Of a stretch of DNA of 64,000 nt, positions 46,911 to 59,446 are shown piece by piece. How positions within the stretch are numbered: the first letter of the stretch is position 1; every line of letters begins with the position of its first letter. This stretch comes from Lotus japonicus (taxonomy: Eukaryota; Streptophyta; Magnoliopsida; Fabales; Fabaceae). The stretch covers positions 72,960,732 to 73,024,731 of the forward strand of contig NC_080044.1 in the NCBI RefSeq assembly GCF_012489685.1, in the 5' to 3' direction. The notes under the pieces were generated by a model that did not search any database, was not told where the DNA came from, and worked only from the letters and a program-made list of their open reading frames with translations. The position numbers and the translations under genes were made by a program.

Positions 46911-47990
46911 TACTTCCAATGTGAGACTCAAGTCTCATACCTTGCAATTGAGTCCTAACATCCTACCTCGCTCGGCAGCCTCGGGGCCCACATGATCTCA
47001 TACTTCCAATGTGAGACTCAAGTCTCATACCTTGTAATTGGGTCCTAACATCCCACTACACTCGGCAGCCTCGGCACTCACATGATCACATACTTTCAAT
47101 GTAAGACTCAAGTCCCATACCTTACAAGTTGGTCCTAACATCTCACCACGCTCAACAACCTCAGGCCCATATGTGCTGGTTGTGCACTAGTCCCTTTGAA
47201 TAGTTACGAGCGAACACTACAACGTCGAGGTCACCACCTGCAACACTCGTTTGTAGTTGAGACATGGTGGAAGGCTCAGATACCAATTGATAAGAACCTT
47301 AGAGCAATCATACCACAAAAACTAGTTGTTGTAGTTGGACAGAATAAGGCCTTAGAGCATCTCCAACGTTGGTTCCTTAGACCAGCTGGAGATGCTAAGG
47401 AACAATTCTTATTTTTCAGCAGCAAGAATTAGAGCTTGCTGACTTGGAGCCTTGGTTCCTTAAAATTATAGTAGAGTTCCTTGTATTAGATTCTCTCACT
47501 TTCATTATAAATATACGTGGTACGATGGGTCCTAGGTAATAGTAAAATAAGAAATCATCGTTGGAGCAAAATCTGCTTCAGTTCCTTATGAGTTCTTTAA
47601 ATCTTATGTAGCAAAATGGTCCCACAAGAATAGTATGGATTTGGAGATGCTCTCATAAACTCCACATTAGAATCTTATACTTCTGATGTGAGACTCAAGT
47701 CTCATACATTACAATTGAATCCTAACATCTAACGAGCAACGCAGGTGGTGATGTCAGTATTGCAGTGTTCCCCAGGACTAGTTAAGGTAGCTAGCGTGCA
47801 TAGCCAATCCGCGTGGACACCGATGCTGTGGAGCATGGTGAGATGTTAGGACCTAATTGCTTGGTATGAGACTTGAGTCCCACTTGAGTCTCACATTAAA
47901 AGTATAAGATTCTAATGTGGGCTTTATAGGGTCTTGAGCTCTTTAACTACAACAGATAGCTTTTGTGGTGTGGTTTTTCCAAAGGTGTAT
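46911..47990. repeat. LTR-retrotransposon fragments with three 90-bp tandem units, inverted copy to the right
   Basis: Units starting TACTTYCAATGTRAGACTCA lie at 46911, 47001 and 47091, an exact 90-bp period. CTCAGATACCAATTGATAAG at 47277-47296 is a primer-binding-site-like end (inverse of TGGTATCTGAG). 47820-47990 repeats parts of the block in inverse orientation. Confidence 0.65.
47355..47651. mobile_element. Tourist-like MITE
   Basis: Ends GAGCATCTCCAA and inverse TTGGAGATGCTC, flanked by TTA on the left and TCA on the right. The uninterrupted copy nearby reads TCTTATAAACTC at the same point, which confirms the insertion and suggests that one TTA copy has mutated. Confidence 0.8.
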
Positions 47991-48737
47991 AAAAGCCATT
48001 TTTTTACACTTAAACCAAAATTTAACTTGAAAATGTTATCTTATATGAGAGGATTTATTCTTCTCATATATAGGCATAGAAACTCCTTTGCCTATTTTAT
48101 TAATTAACTCCTCAAATTCACACTAAGAGTGATAAAAAAAAGGTAAAAGGAAATAAGATTGAAGATAAATTCAGAAGATGTGAATATATCATATCTTATT
48201 ACTTAGTAATTGTAATTTGACCATTTATACTTTTGTCGTAAAATCTTTCTCGTACTTCTCATTAAAATAGTAAGAAATCTCAAGATCACTTTTTGTGCGC
48301 AGTGTGATAGCTAGGCAATAACTCCTTTTATGTAAAAAATAATAATCATGTCCCTTATGAACCAAATTAAATATAAGCATTTGTTCGGTGCAAGTCTGCA
48401 ACTCTTACCCCATTATTTAGCCAACAAATAGAGGCATTGTATTTGCTGAGCTCCATTAATAAATTCATGAATTCACGGATCCTTGTTAAGTATATCGGTT
48501 CTTGTAACACATTACAATATTGCTCACATAAATACACAATCTATGAAGTAGTATAACAAAAGATTTCTTTATAGTATATATGTAGTAAGTAAAGCTTTTA
48601 ATTTTACTATAGCAAAATGATATGACCCTAAACCAAAGGCCAAAAGAACAAAAAAAAAAAGTATAGAATTTCAGGTAATGTCATCGGAGGCATGTTAGTG
48701 GTGACGTTTGTTTCATAATCTTCTATTAGAATAATCT
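47991..48737. other. Intergenic; includes IPT 3' flank
   Basis: AT-rich, no gene or repeat recognised. The part nearest 48737 probably holds the IPT 3' UTR. Confidence 0.4.
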
Positions 48738-49766
48738 CTAATGGGTTACCGCAGCCATGGCTGATGGGGTACTTGAATTCGAAGAAGAAGATGAAATCAC
48801 ACCATTATTCTTAGAAGCAACACGGTGTGTTGTTTCCTCGTACAAGAACTTTTGAATGATCCTGCGACTTTTGCTAAACACGTGATCCTCCCAAACCTTC
48901 TCTGCTTCCTCAGGGGAACAACAACCATTCTTGAGCAAAACCTCGGTGGCGTCTAGCCGGTGCATACTCCTCTTCCACATATTGTAGAGCCGGTGAATCT
49001 TCTGAACCTGGCGGATCGCCAGGTTGCAGTTGTTCACCTTGAGTTCAGCAATGGCAGTGTCAAGGAGCTTCCTTTTCGTTCTCTCATCGGCCCCTGAGGC
49101 CTCCGCTCTCAGAAAGCGGTCGAACTCAGGGACCCCAATCGCTCGTCTTATCCCTCTCGTGTAGTCAGACTGATGATGTGCGTTGAGGAAGAATTGACGC
49201 ACCTCATCAACCTGGCCCGCATCGATCATGCGATCGACGCGTCTGGAGAGGGAATTGTGGAGGACTGGAAGAGAGACATCGACCCAGAGGAAGCAGCATT
49301 CATAGTTGAAGCGGAATTCAGGGGTGTGGTTGACCAGAGCATCGATGAAGGAGTTGGAGCCACCAGCTATGATGGGAAGGCCATCCCTCTTCACAATGGA
49401 GCCAATGGCGGAGGAAGCTTGTTTGCAGAAATCACTGGCAGTGAAATTCATGTTGGGATTCTCAAATGTTCCGAGAAGATGATGTGGGACCCCACGACAC
49501 TCTTCCTCGGTTACCTTGTTGGTTGTGATGTCGAGGCCGGAATACATTTGTATCTTGTCGGAGTTGACAACCTCCGCCGGTGGAAAGTGTGTGGCGAGGT
49601 CGATTGCCAGCTTGGATTTTCCGGAGCCAGTGGCGCCCATGATGACAACCACCTTGTCCTTGCTGTGGTGGAAGAGGGAGTCCATGGTGGTGGTGAGCGC
49701 AGGTTGAAAATTGCTCATCACTAGAGGCTTGTAGGAGGAGGAGGCAAACACCGAAAAAATATTCAT
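48738..49766 (-). CDS. IPT: Adenylate isopentenyltransferase (cytokinin synthesis)
   Basis: Single-exon frame of 342 residues from the ATG at 49766 (the frame stays open to 49850, but MNIFSVFASS starts a plausible plastid transit sequence). The enzyme moves a dimethylallyl group from DMAPP to ATP/ADP, the first step of cytokinin synthesis. Seen: P-loop GATGSGKS (residues 44-51), the conserved NSDKIQMYSGLDI block, GVPHHLLG, PIIAGGSNSFIDALV, CCFLWVDVSLPVLH and the C-terminal QKIHRLYNMWKRSMHRLDAT. Intronless structure is normal for plant ATP/ADP IPT genes. Sequence is closest in my judgement to the IPT5/IPT1 type rather than the tRNA-IPT type. The NLAIRQ segment differs from the usual LACRQ. An antisense frame (49173-49724) is a shadow. 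Confidence 0.93.
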   Translation of the reverse strand: MNIFSVFASSSYKPLVMSNFQPALTTTMDSLFHHSKDKVVVIMGATGSGKSKLAIDLATHFPPAEVVNSDKIQMYSGLDITTNKVTEEECRGVPHHLLGTFENPNMNFTASDFCKQASSAIGSIVKRDGLPIIAGGSNSFIDALVNHTPEFRFNYECCFLWVDVSLPVLHNSLSRRVDRMIDAGQVDEVRQFFLNAHHQSDYTRGIRRAIGVPEFDRFLRAEASGADERTKRKLLDTAIAELKVNNCNLAIRQVQKIHRLYNMWKRSMHRLDATEVLLKNGCCSPEEAEKVWEDHVFSKSRRIIQKFLYEETTHRVASKNNGVISSSSSNSSTPSAMAAVTH

Positions 49767-52189
49767 TTTTTTCTTGTTTGTGTGAAATGGAACCTGCCAA
49801 GTTGACCAAACGTTTTTTATATTCAGTGATGTTATCAATTGTGCTAGCAAAACCAGCTAATATGAAGATTAGTTTATTAGAATCCAACTACAAATAGAAT
49901 CTAAGGAGGGGGAGAGAATGGATCCAGAGTATATGATGATGATGATTATGAGCTTAATTGTAATCTGCAAGCAATGCCATGTACTTGGTATATATGGAAG
50001 AAATTAATAGAAATTAAAAGTTTAAAAAAATTTCCCTTCAAGATATACCAAAGACAAAACAAGCATATCTATGTTAACGTTTTTATCCATGTAAAGCAAA
50101 AAGACATGGACCAGGACCACCTATAGTAATTCATAGGACGTACCTTGAAGAGTATGGTGATTTTTGTGTTGAGTGTGACTTGGTTTTATGTGTGACTATT
50201 GAGAAAGAAAGGAGAACTTGATTCTATTAAGGAGCTCAGCAAGTTGTGGTGTTTGCAGGGGATAGAGCTATGGAAGCAGATTTGAGAGTAACTCTCTGGA
50301 GTTTATGGTGTGTTGGTGTGGCAAATTCTGATATTTATATAAACGAAACTCGGAGTTTGTATGGCCCACTTTTTAGTTTGGAGGCTCAAATGAACCCGTC
50401 ATGCATTGATAATATAATTCTCTACTCATCTCATCATAAGTCATCATGTCATTAATGATATTTTTTTTCACTTAAACACTATCTTAGTCTATAATCTTTC
50501 TTTGCTAGTAATAAGATATAGACTTATCATTAAGTTATTAGCATAATATTGTCTAATTTACTAGCAACACATTTTTCTTAACCCACTCTCTAACATAGTA
50601 TTGTCTAATTTACTCATGAAGTTATTCAAACTCATTCCAATAGTGGATTAATGATATTTAAGATAAATGAATTAGAAATTTTATAATTTTTTTAATTAAA
50701 TTTTTAAAAATAATTTGATTGGTCCACTATAATGAATTAAATAACTCCATTGAGTAATTTAGTCAACCGCCTATAACACATAATCTAATTGATTTAGTCT
50801 TTAAAAAGTCAATATTTCAGACGTGAGAGAAATGTATTGACTTTTCAATAAATAAACTAAAAAAAAAGGTTGAATAGTTTGTTTGAAATAGGTGTTATTG
50901 GCATTTCTTTAGTAAATGTAGTTATTATCCATGTCCTATATATTTTGGATCATGTTCCTCTCAATTATAAACTCTATCAAGTCGCCTTATTTGTCGACTC
51001 TTAAACAATACTTATGAAAAGAGAGACATACATAATGTTTCAATTCACATTGTGAAGAGAGAATCTTAAACCATATATATTAGATCCCATTGAGATGGAT
51101 TGTGACCCTCTTAATTAATCGTAAAAAAACAACTTGACCATCTATTAATTATCTTATTTTATTTTATTTTATTTTTGAAATATCAAACATACAAAATTAT
51201 TTGTTAAAATGATAAAACTTCACATAATATTTTTTTCCAATTGAGAAGGTTTATTTTCCTGTAAAGACATACTTTGTGTCCCTTTATAAGACCCCTACTA
51301 AATGTCATAAATATTTATTATTTTTCTCTTCTTAAACTTTTTTAATTTTAAGATTTTAATTACCATTGATAATTAATTTTTTTCCACACTACCCAATAGA
51401 TTAACTATTGACAAATTTTGAAGATTGTATAAACTTTTTTAAAATCAATATACTACTTAACCTCATTACATGTGAACGTAGAGAAAACACCTTCAGATTT
51501 ATGAGAAAGGTTACTGACCAACTGAGATTTTAATAAGTACGGAAAAGTTCAAATTCTCATTGAGAAAGTGAAAGTTAAACCCAAAACTTGAATAAGTTAT
51601 AACAAGCAAAGTTAGCAAAAGAGTTCAATCGATTTTTTGAATTAAAGGAGTATGCACTAACAGTGTAAAATTTGTTTACACATGCAACCAATTGAATTCC
51701 GCCAAATAAGAAAATATAATTTTGTTTTAATTAAAATTTAAAGTAAACGTAAAAAAGGTGGAGTCTCTTGACTCATATGCAATATATTCTTTTTAATAAA
51801 CACAATTTTAATATTCAATTGTTCGAGTTTCTATTATTTTATTGATAATACTTGTGGTGCGTGATGAAAGCTTTCGAAATAGAATTTCGAATTTCTTTGT
51901 ATTGTTTTTTCCAGGTGCGTTTCTTATCTACTTATAGTCTTCCTATAATAATTTTTTTACCGTAAAGAAATCAATCTTTTAAAACAGTAAATTTTTAACT
52001 TGATAGGTGGCCAACCATCGAGTAGGCACTGCACTGGTCAACTAGATTGCGTTGCCATGTCAAAAATCAATTTAACCGAATACTATAGAAGAAAAAAGTA
52101 ATAGGGGTTTATGATCTTATCCCAATACCAATCTGTACTAAGTTATGTAAATATTTTATATCTTAATCTAACAAATGATTAACTAAAAG
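49767..52189. other. IPT upstream region and gene-poor AT-rich DNA
   Basis: The frame at 50246-50455 has no family match. No repeat structure was resolved. Confidence 0.4.
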
Positions 52190-52560
52190 TTAGACTCATT
52201 ATCATATCCTTGTCCGTCATTGAAAGATAACTGATCAAGGAATATATCGTAGTTGACATATGGGTTAGAGAGGAGAATATCCAAGATTTAACTCGAAGAG
52301 TCCATGATAGAGAGCAAGGGCCTCGGCCATGAATGGACTCCTCCATTCTCATGCCCTTCAACAACAAGAAGCCAATTGCTCTTCTAATCTCGCATCATGC
52401 AGTTTACATCCTCTCCATGCTTCCCATCACGTTAATCTTTACATAGCTTTGTGACGGAGGTTTCCACTTCGACCACAGTCTCTTCGCTCCTTCGTCGAGA
52501 GGATGAGAAAGGACACTCACAAACTCATCATGATCATGACAAGTTCGCCCACAAGTCACG
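52190..52560 (-). pseudogene. RNase H-like (RVT_3) retroelement remnant
   Basis: The minus strand reads LWSKWKPPSQSYVKINV in one frame and MAEALALYHGLFELNLGYS in another, the start and middle motifs of the plant non-LTR RNase H domain. The frame shift, a stop after the first part, and Met in place of the first catalytic Asp (INVDGS) mark it as dead. Confidence 0.65.
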
Positions 52561-53360
52561 CTCCCAAGCGTTATCATCCAAGATATCATTATTTCACCAT
52601 TTTCAAGCTCTTAAAGATAAGCCACAAATTTACTACTATTTGAGGGAGATGTTTGCTCATGAATCCAAGCCCTTTAAGAATTTGATCAATGACTACTCAA
52701 CTACATTTTTGATTGAGAGCATTTAATTTTTTTTTTATCCCTATATTACGACATAACCAATCAATTATCACAAATGCTTAAACTGTTAAATAAAAATATC
52801 ATAAATTATTTTATATTATTGTTTCAGACAATATTTATCTTTTACATGGGAATAAGTCTATCTAACTAATTCACTTGCATTGGAATGAATTATTTGATTT
52901 TACTTAATAAAAGTATAAATAGAATTGTGTATGAATTTAAAGAGTGTATATTATAAAAATGACAAAAAAATTCAAAGTGTTCCTTAAAAAAGAGCAGGAG
53001 GGATCGGAGTATGAAAAAATGGTTTGGCCGTACATACTGATAGACATAGGAGTATAAAAGTAAGCTATCCACGTGTTGGAATGCAAGCATAGTTAGAGTC
53101 ACATTTCCAAGCGTGCATCTAATTTCTGGCTTGCATATGATAAGATGATAGTAAAGGGTTATGTCAATGAATGGAGGGTGACTTTGGCTCTTCATCATAA
53201 GGTAATTTATTTTATTTGGGTCACCTTGGACCCAATCGTTACTATGTTTAGCTCAATTAGAAAAATTAGGGGAAAACGATTACAAGTCTCTTGCCACAGG
53301 CCCCATTACGATTAAAACTGGAGTAAATAAATGTACTTGTGGTCTAATGAAATTGTGATC
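52561..53360. other. Intergenic, no gene seen
   Basis: AT-rich. The frame at 52890-53198 is low-complexity with no family resemblance. Confidence 0.4.
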
Positions 53361-54212
53361 TTTTTTTTTGAAAAGCCAAAAATATATTAACAAGCACAAG
53401 ATGTGCAAACAAACAGAATACAATGTTCAAGGAGCCTAGGCTCAGATAACCGACCCATAAGTAGCACGATAACTGAGCTATATAACAAGTTACATGAAGA
53501 AAAAAATACTAACCCCAACAGAGCCAATAGAACCAAAACCGGAAGAATTCCTTTAATTCCCCATCATACAAATATGAGGTTCTGTAATCCACTCATAAAA
53601 TGAGGATTTGAAGCTTTGCAACAGAGATTTGAGCCACAACCAGGATCTCAATTTCACCAGTTCTACTAATTCTTCCAGATTCAGTTGTTCCCTTTTGAAG
53701 ACCACTACATTCCTATGAATCCAAATGCTCCAAATAACAGCGAGCCAAATTGTCCTCCAGCACAACCTTTGCTTTCTATTTTTCCCCCAGTTTTCCTTTT
53801 GCATAAAGTGAGTATTATAATCTACTGGCAGCACTGTTTTTATCCCTAACCATGCATAGCAGCTCATCCAAATCTTATATGAGAACTTGCAGCCAAAGAA
53901 TAAATGACTTACATTTTCCAATTGTTGGGAGCAAAGAAAGCAATTGTCACTTCTACTATTATCCATATCTACTCCCCTCTGAATCAGATTGTCCAACGTT
54001 GGTAACATTCCATGTGCAACCCTCCACGCATGACAAGCAACCTTAGAAGGAACCAGACCTCGCCACACTTCTTTGAAAAAACAGTTGCTGTCCTCATGAG
54101 TAAACTGATCCAAGTATGCTGATTTCACTGAATATCGTCGCTCCGGATCACTGTTCCATTGCCAAGAATCCTTCACATTTCTCTGGATCTGAACTGAAGA
54201 TAAAACCTGCAT
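53361..54212 (-). mobile_element. 5'-truncated L1-type LINE (C-terminal zf-RVT region)
   Basis: A minus-strand frame (54212-53553, 219 codons) carries the zinc-binding reverse-transcriptase C-terminus: WRGLVPSKVACHAWRVAHG, LPTLDNLIQRGVD, CFLCSQQLENVSHLFFGC and a following RTIWLAVIWSIWIHRN. Nine T residues at the other edge (53361-53369) are the minus-strand poly(A) tail. The reverse transcriptase core and endonuclease are absent. I could not confirm a target duplication. Confidence 0.85.
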
Positions 54213-54899
54213 TAAATTATCTTAATATTGTATATATTTTTTTTCTTAATAAAAATTAAAATATTCATAAGGTTTCACATATTGTTTGTTCAGGTACATA
54301 GTTTTTTTTAGATGGGGGTTTAGGTACATAGTTTAATAAGAGTTTATATCAACTATCGTTTATAACAATTTTTTTTATTACAAGAGGAAAATTAACAATC
54401 ATTTATAACATAAACATATTTATTCATAAATTTATTAAAATAATTTCAAACGAGTTTATATGTATATATAAGAACATACTCACAAGTCAACCTCAAGTGC
54501 TTTCATTTTCTGAACTGAATCTAAGTGCTATTTATTGGTATTCTAATTTCTGATTTTATTATGATTGATCATCATAAAGTTTACATAATATAAGTATAAT
54601 TTGATGTAATAAATACAATAACAAATTTTCCCGTGCAGAGTATGGATAAAAAAATACTAGTTACTAGTTCATTCACAGCTATTTTGAGCTAACTACTCAA
54701 TGTTTGTGTCTTTTAAAATAAAATAATAGGCACAACATATTGACTCACTTTGACGAGTTCCAATGCATTATGAGAATAAAGATGACTAATAACTTGGCGT
54801 ATAAATAGTGATGAGGAGACACATTTAAGGTACACAATATTTATCCAATCTTATTCTAAATTAATTCTCTCATGGTCTTGCTGAATTGAGTATAGGAGT
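54213..54899. other. Intergenic, no gene seen
   Basis: AT-rich sequence without recognisable features. Confidence 0.4.
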
Positions 54900-56603
54900 T
54901 TCTTGCAGGTACTTACAATTGGTGCGCCCACCTTATCACTAATCCGACCAAAAAATGAATCTTGCAAATAGGAGCATTCTAGAACGTGAGGCATACAACC
55001 CTTGCCAATGTCGCCTTAATCAAGTTGATAAATTCTATATCCAAACATTGACGTTGTTTGTGGGGAACGTTAAATCATATTCTCATTTAACTCTACTATG
55101 GTGACTAACATAATGAAACATGAAAATCGCACCCCTTTGTGAAAAGAAGTCAACGTTACAATTGATGAAAAACAAATGGTGATCATGTGGAGATGGGGGT
55201 GAACCTGCCACTCCAACCACTACAAGAATAACTCCCTGGGGACGAGGCCATGTGAGACACAATAGAACTCCACGACGATCTCATATGAGTACTGGAGAAG
55301 CGCTTGAGATGTGAACAAGAGCATAACCAATGTGTTGTGACGTAGTTTCAAGCCGATAACATCCTAGTGCAACCTTACCTCGCCTTTCTAGATGATGAAA
55401 ACTATTCATAGGTATTAAGAAGTTAACAAACATTACTCCTCATCATAATGAAGGAATCATGGCGTGTAGAAAAGTCATGGATGGTAGTCACAACATGGGA
55501 TGAAATGTGGCAAGAACCTATTCGCAAGAAGTGACGACAAATTCGCAACTTGACGAGAATGTGTTTCACCCCTTTCGATTTATTTTTTCTCTGAATCTTG
55601 CATGAAATGCTACAACTACATGAAAACTTTTGGAAAGTGCCTGTGATAGAATTTTACACTGGAGATTCCGGTATGCGTGAACAACTTAATGACTTTGAAA
55701 AAGAGATGGACTCTTTTAAAGCATCACGCGAGGTAATGCAATACTTCTCTTATAACTTTGCGCAGGATTCCCTTTACATGGTTCAAATCTCTAGCACATG
55801 TTGACGTGACCTGTCCACTTAGTCTATCCATCATTGGACCAACAACAAAGATTTGTCGAGGACTTCACACTCTTTAGCCTGAATCTAGCAAGGAAATCAG
55901 AAATCCTTGGACGCAGTCCTATCTATGTTTTACTATGAGGTCTCTTTGATTGCGACTTTGCTTTCATATATCATGCTTCACATAGAAGTGCAAGTCCTGA
56001 AAAAGTTATCATTATTCGCATTATCTTTAGTCTATGGTCGACCCCAAATGATAGTAGAGTACAAAGAAAGGTCGTTGAAGCTAATTAGTAAGTAGAACCA
56101 CATAGGAGATTTGAAATCAATGGAACCCGATGCCATTTACTAGGGAAAATCAAAACTTAAGATCATGGATATCAAGAAGTCACAGCCACCCGCTCGAGGC
56201 ATCCACACAACTGCCCAAAAAGGGTGTTATGGCTCCTATATACCCCACTGAACATTAACCCCTCTATGATAGAGGTTATGCATGTCGAGTTTGCAAACAT
56301 CCCCGGTCCGCCAGCCCCTAAGTAGCTAGTAGACACCACAAAACATCATGCCTTCCATGACGGTTATGGACTTACTATAGATGATTGTGTACATATTTGA
56401 TATGCAATTGAGAACTTTATTCATATATATGGAGAAACTGGAGGCATGAAAAATTGAAATTTCTGAGTCGTCGATCATGAAGTTTGGGTGGAGAAATCTA
56501 AAGAGGACCATGAAGACCAAGGGGGGAGGTCAGAAGAAAACAACATTCGAATTACGACTATCAAAGGAGATCAACAGGTCCTCCATGGAGTGGCTGCCCT
56601 CAT
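54900..56603 (+). pseudogene. Decayed Ty3/gypsy-type gag region
   Basis: A primer-binding-site-like TTGGTGCGCCCACC at 54919-54932 is followed by gag-like pieces in shifting frames: TWFKSLAHVDVTCPLSLSII near 55770-55830, and AFHDGYGLTIDDCVHI then YAIENF near 56350-56420, with stops and frame changes between them. It is interrupted at 56609 by a TRIM element; the reading VAALM..IAREIAGR appears to continue after 58115. Confidence 0.55.
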
Positions 56604-56608
56604 GATAG

Positions 56609-58115
56609 TGTTGGGAAACAACACAACTGAAGAAAAATAAAACACAATCACAACACAAGAAAATTACGTGGAAACTCCAAAACCGGAGAAAAAACCGTGA
56701 CCGTTGTCAAAACCGACAACCAGAGAATAAACACTATGTGAAAATTGTTACAACACATAGACTTCACTCTCAACCACCTCATGACCCCAGTACACCCACA
56801 CTCTCCAAAGTAAATATTTGAATTACATCTCACAATGCTCTAAACCAAGAGCTTAAAGTGTTTTCAGGTGCTACATCTTTGGTGTTTTGGTGTGTTGAAA
56901 CAAGGAGCTAGAGATCCCTATATATAGCCTTAGACCCTCTCACCCCTCACTAATCTAAGCGACGTGGGACTTCTCCAAGATGCATAACTTGATCTTTTTT
57001 TCTCCTTCATTAGCAATGTGTGACATACATTACAATCAACTCCAACAATCTCCACCTTGATTGCTATGGTCTTCAATATTCATTGTCTACACCGACAATC
57101 ATTGTCTTCACCGACAAACATAATTCTTAATGTCTATATACCGACAAATTAAATTATCATACTCCACCATAAAGAGTACACTACACTTGGAACTAAACCA
57201 TCCCAAGAATTTTCTTCACTTGGAACTAAACCATTCCAAGAATTTCCACATGCTGAAACTTTGCTGAAAATTTATGGTGCAACTTCCATGTTGGCTTTCT
57301 CCGGAAGTTCATCAGCCACCGACATAACCACGCACTTTGCATCAACGTCAACCAATGCCCACACGCTATCATCACACACCTTGCATCTAAATCAACCAAT
57401 GCTCGTGTGCCACCTAGACAATTTCATGCCTAGACTGCCTTGTGTAATCATGATTGCATCAACTCCTCCATCACAGCATCATCACAGCTGCAGACCGACA
57501 GTAAACCGTGCACCAGGTTGGTTCCCAGAAAAGAGAGGTGTCTTTCCAGAACCTTCCAAAACAACACTTCACAATGTCACACTTCTTCAGTACCTTCGCA
57601 ATACCACATAAAGTGATATCCATCGAACCGGAAGCTCTGATACCACTGTTGGGAAACAACACAGCTGAAGAAAAATAAAACACAATCACAACACAAGAAA
57701 ATTACGTGGAAACTCCAAAACCGGAGAAAAAACCACGACCATTGTCAAAACCAACAACCAGAGAATAAACACTATGTGAAAATTGTTACAACACATAGAC
57801 TTCACTCTCAACCACCTCATGACCCCAGTACACCCACACTCTCCAAAGTAAATATTTGAACTACATCTCACAATGCTCTAAACCAAGAGCATAAGAGAAA
57901 AAGAAAACACAAATATAAACTTAAAGTGTTTTCAGGTGCTACATCTTTAGTATTTTGGTGTGTTGAAACAAGGAGCTAGAGATCCCTATATATAGCCTTG
58001 GACCCTCCCACCCCTCACTAATCTAAGCGATGTGGGACTTCTCAAAGATGCATAACTTGATCTTTTTTTCTCCTTCATTAGCAATGTGTGACATACATTA
58101 CAATCAACCCCAACA
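56609..58115 (-). mobile_element. Complete small LTR element (TRIM, Copia-like signals)
   Basis: Direct repeats (LTRs) at 56609-57047 (439 bp) and 57647-58115 (469 bp), both starting TGTTGGGAAACAACACA and ending CCAACA. Perfect 5-bp target duplication GATAG at 56604-56608 and 58116-58120. The inverse of AGCTCTGATACCAC at 57633-57646 (TGGTATCAGAGCT) is a tRNA-iMet primer binding site, and the inverse of ATCTCCACCTTG (57048-57059) is a polypurine tract, so the element runs on the minus strand. The 599-bp interior has no gag-pol. LTR2 has a 30-bp insertion relative to LTR1. Confidence 0.95.
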
Positions 58116-58120
58116 GATAG

Positions 58121-58640
58121 CAAGAGAAATTGCAGGCAGAGGAGCCTTGACTAATGTGTAAGGAGGTGACAAATTAATCCATTCAGAATACTTAATGACT
58201 TTTTTAATTATTACACTTCTCAGCAATTAATCTCCATTACTTAGCTTAAACAATATTCAGAAAAATCAACATCATGTAGTAAAATCAGAAGTCTAAAGCA
58301 CTGAAGTGAATTGGTCATGATACCGTTCTAATTATTAATCATTAGGAGGATAATTTACATTATCTACGGGTACCAACTTGTTAAAACTTAATTCATTATA
58401 GAGATTGTGCCAAAGGCATAGGTCAGAACTTATTTGAAAGTATAGAGTGTTGCCCTACATAGAAGAATAATATGTAATTAAAGAGAACAACCCAATTAAA
58501 ACTATGATAAATTATTGAATTTGCATCGTCGATTTTTTTTAAACAATCGTACATATTGATGTAATTATGTACAATTTAATTAATTTATAGAAATATCTTT
58601 CTTTATATAATGGGTTGTCTAAATGACCCATGATAAAGTT
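58121..58640. other. Intergenic, gypsy remnant continuation
   Basis: The first 60 bp appear to continue the decayed gag region; the rest is AT-rich with nothing recognised. Confidence 0.35.
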
Positions 58641-58645
58641 TGGGT

Positions 58646-58759
58646 TAAATAACCCATCATCCAATCACATTGGAGATAAATGAGTTGGAAATAAATTAAT
58701 AAATAAAATATGAAAATTCCAACTCACCTATCTCAAATGTGATTGGATGATGGGTTATT
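58646..58759. repeat. Inverted repeat, MITE-like
   Basis: AAATAACCCATCATCCAATC at 58646 pairs with its inverse ending at 58759; arms of 44 bp around a 26-bp AT-rich loop. Confidence 0.7.
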
Positions 58760-59253
58760 TGTCCACTTAATGTTGCCCTCTATAAAAGAGTTGTTTGTTT
58801 TCTTATGACTATCATTAATGGTGGGGTTTGTGTTAGCAAAAAAAGGTTGCTTCCCTGCATTTCAAATTCAAAATGGTGGTCGCACTAATTATAATGAGAA
58901 TAGATAAAAAGCTTGCACACTATGAATCTAAAATCTCCGAGGGCTTCACGATCACCAGATTATTGCTGTGAATATTCAAATACTCATCAACACCACAAGC
59001 TAATCATTCTTCTATTAACTTTTTTGGGAGCGTGAGAAACTAATATAGTTTTCTTTTTTCACAAAAAGTTTTGGTGCATGCGTCGGCTGTGATCATCACT
59101 ACAGGGCTAAAACATGTCTATCAAATCATAGATTACTTACAATAATATTTATAGATCGTGCAGTACTACATGATCCTTACATCAGTGGCAAGAATCAAAT
59201 TCATAATCTTTTATATACTACTTTCTTTTAAACTGATTTGTATATTTTTTAAG

Positions 59254-59446
59254 GGCTAATTGTCAAATTGGTCTCTAATTTTATTAGAGACTTTAATTTT
59301 AGTTCTCCGGCGAAAAAACTATGTTTAATGACAGTAAAAAACTACAGTAGTTATATTATAAAAATGATGTCACTAAACATTATTTTTCCATTGAGTGACT
59401 AAAATTAAACTCACTTATAAAATTATGGACTAATTTGATCATTAAC
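59254..59446. repeat. MITE-like element with imperfect terminal inverted repeats
   Basis: GCTAATTGTCAAATTGGTCT at the left and the inverse of GTTAATGATCAAATTAGTCC at the right; about 50-bp arms, 193 bp in all. Confidence 0.6.

Noticed and set aside
49173..49724. 183-codon frame on the + strand
   Set aside because: It overlaps the IPT coding frame in antisense; IPT has clear motifs, this has none.
52451..52726. 91-codon frame on the + strand
   Set aside because: It overlaps the antisense RNase H remnant and has no family match.
57261..57611. 116-codon frame in the TRIM interior
   Set aside because: No gag-pol or other domain; TRIM interiors are usually non-coding.
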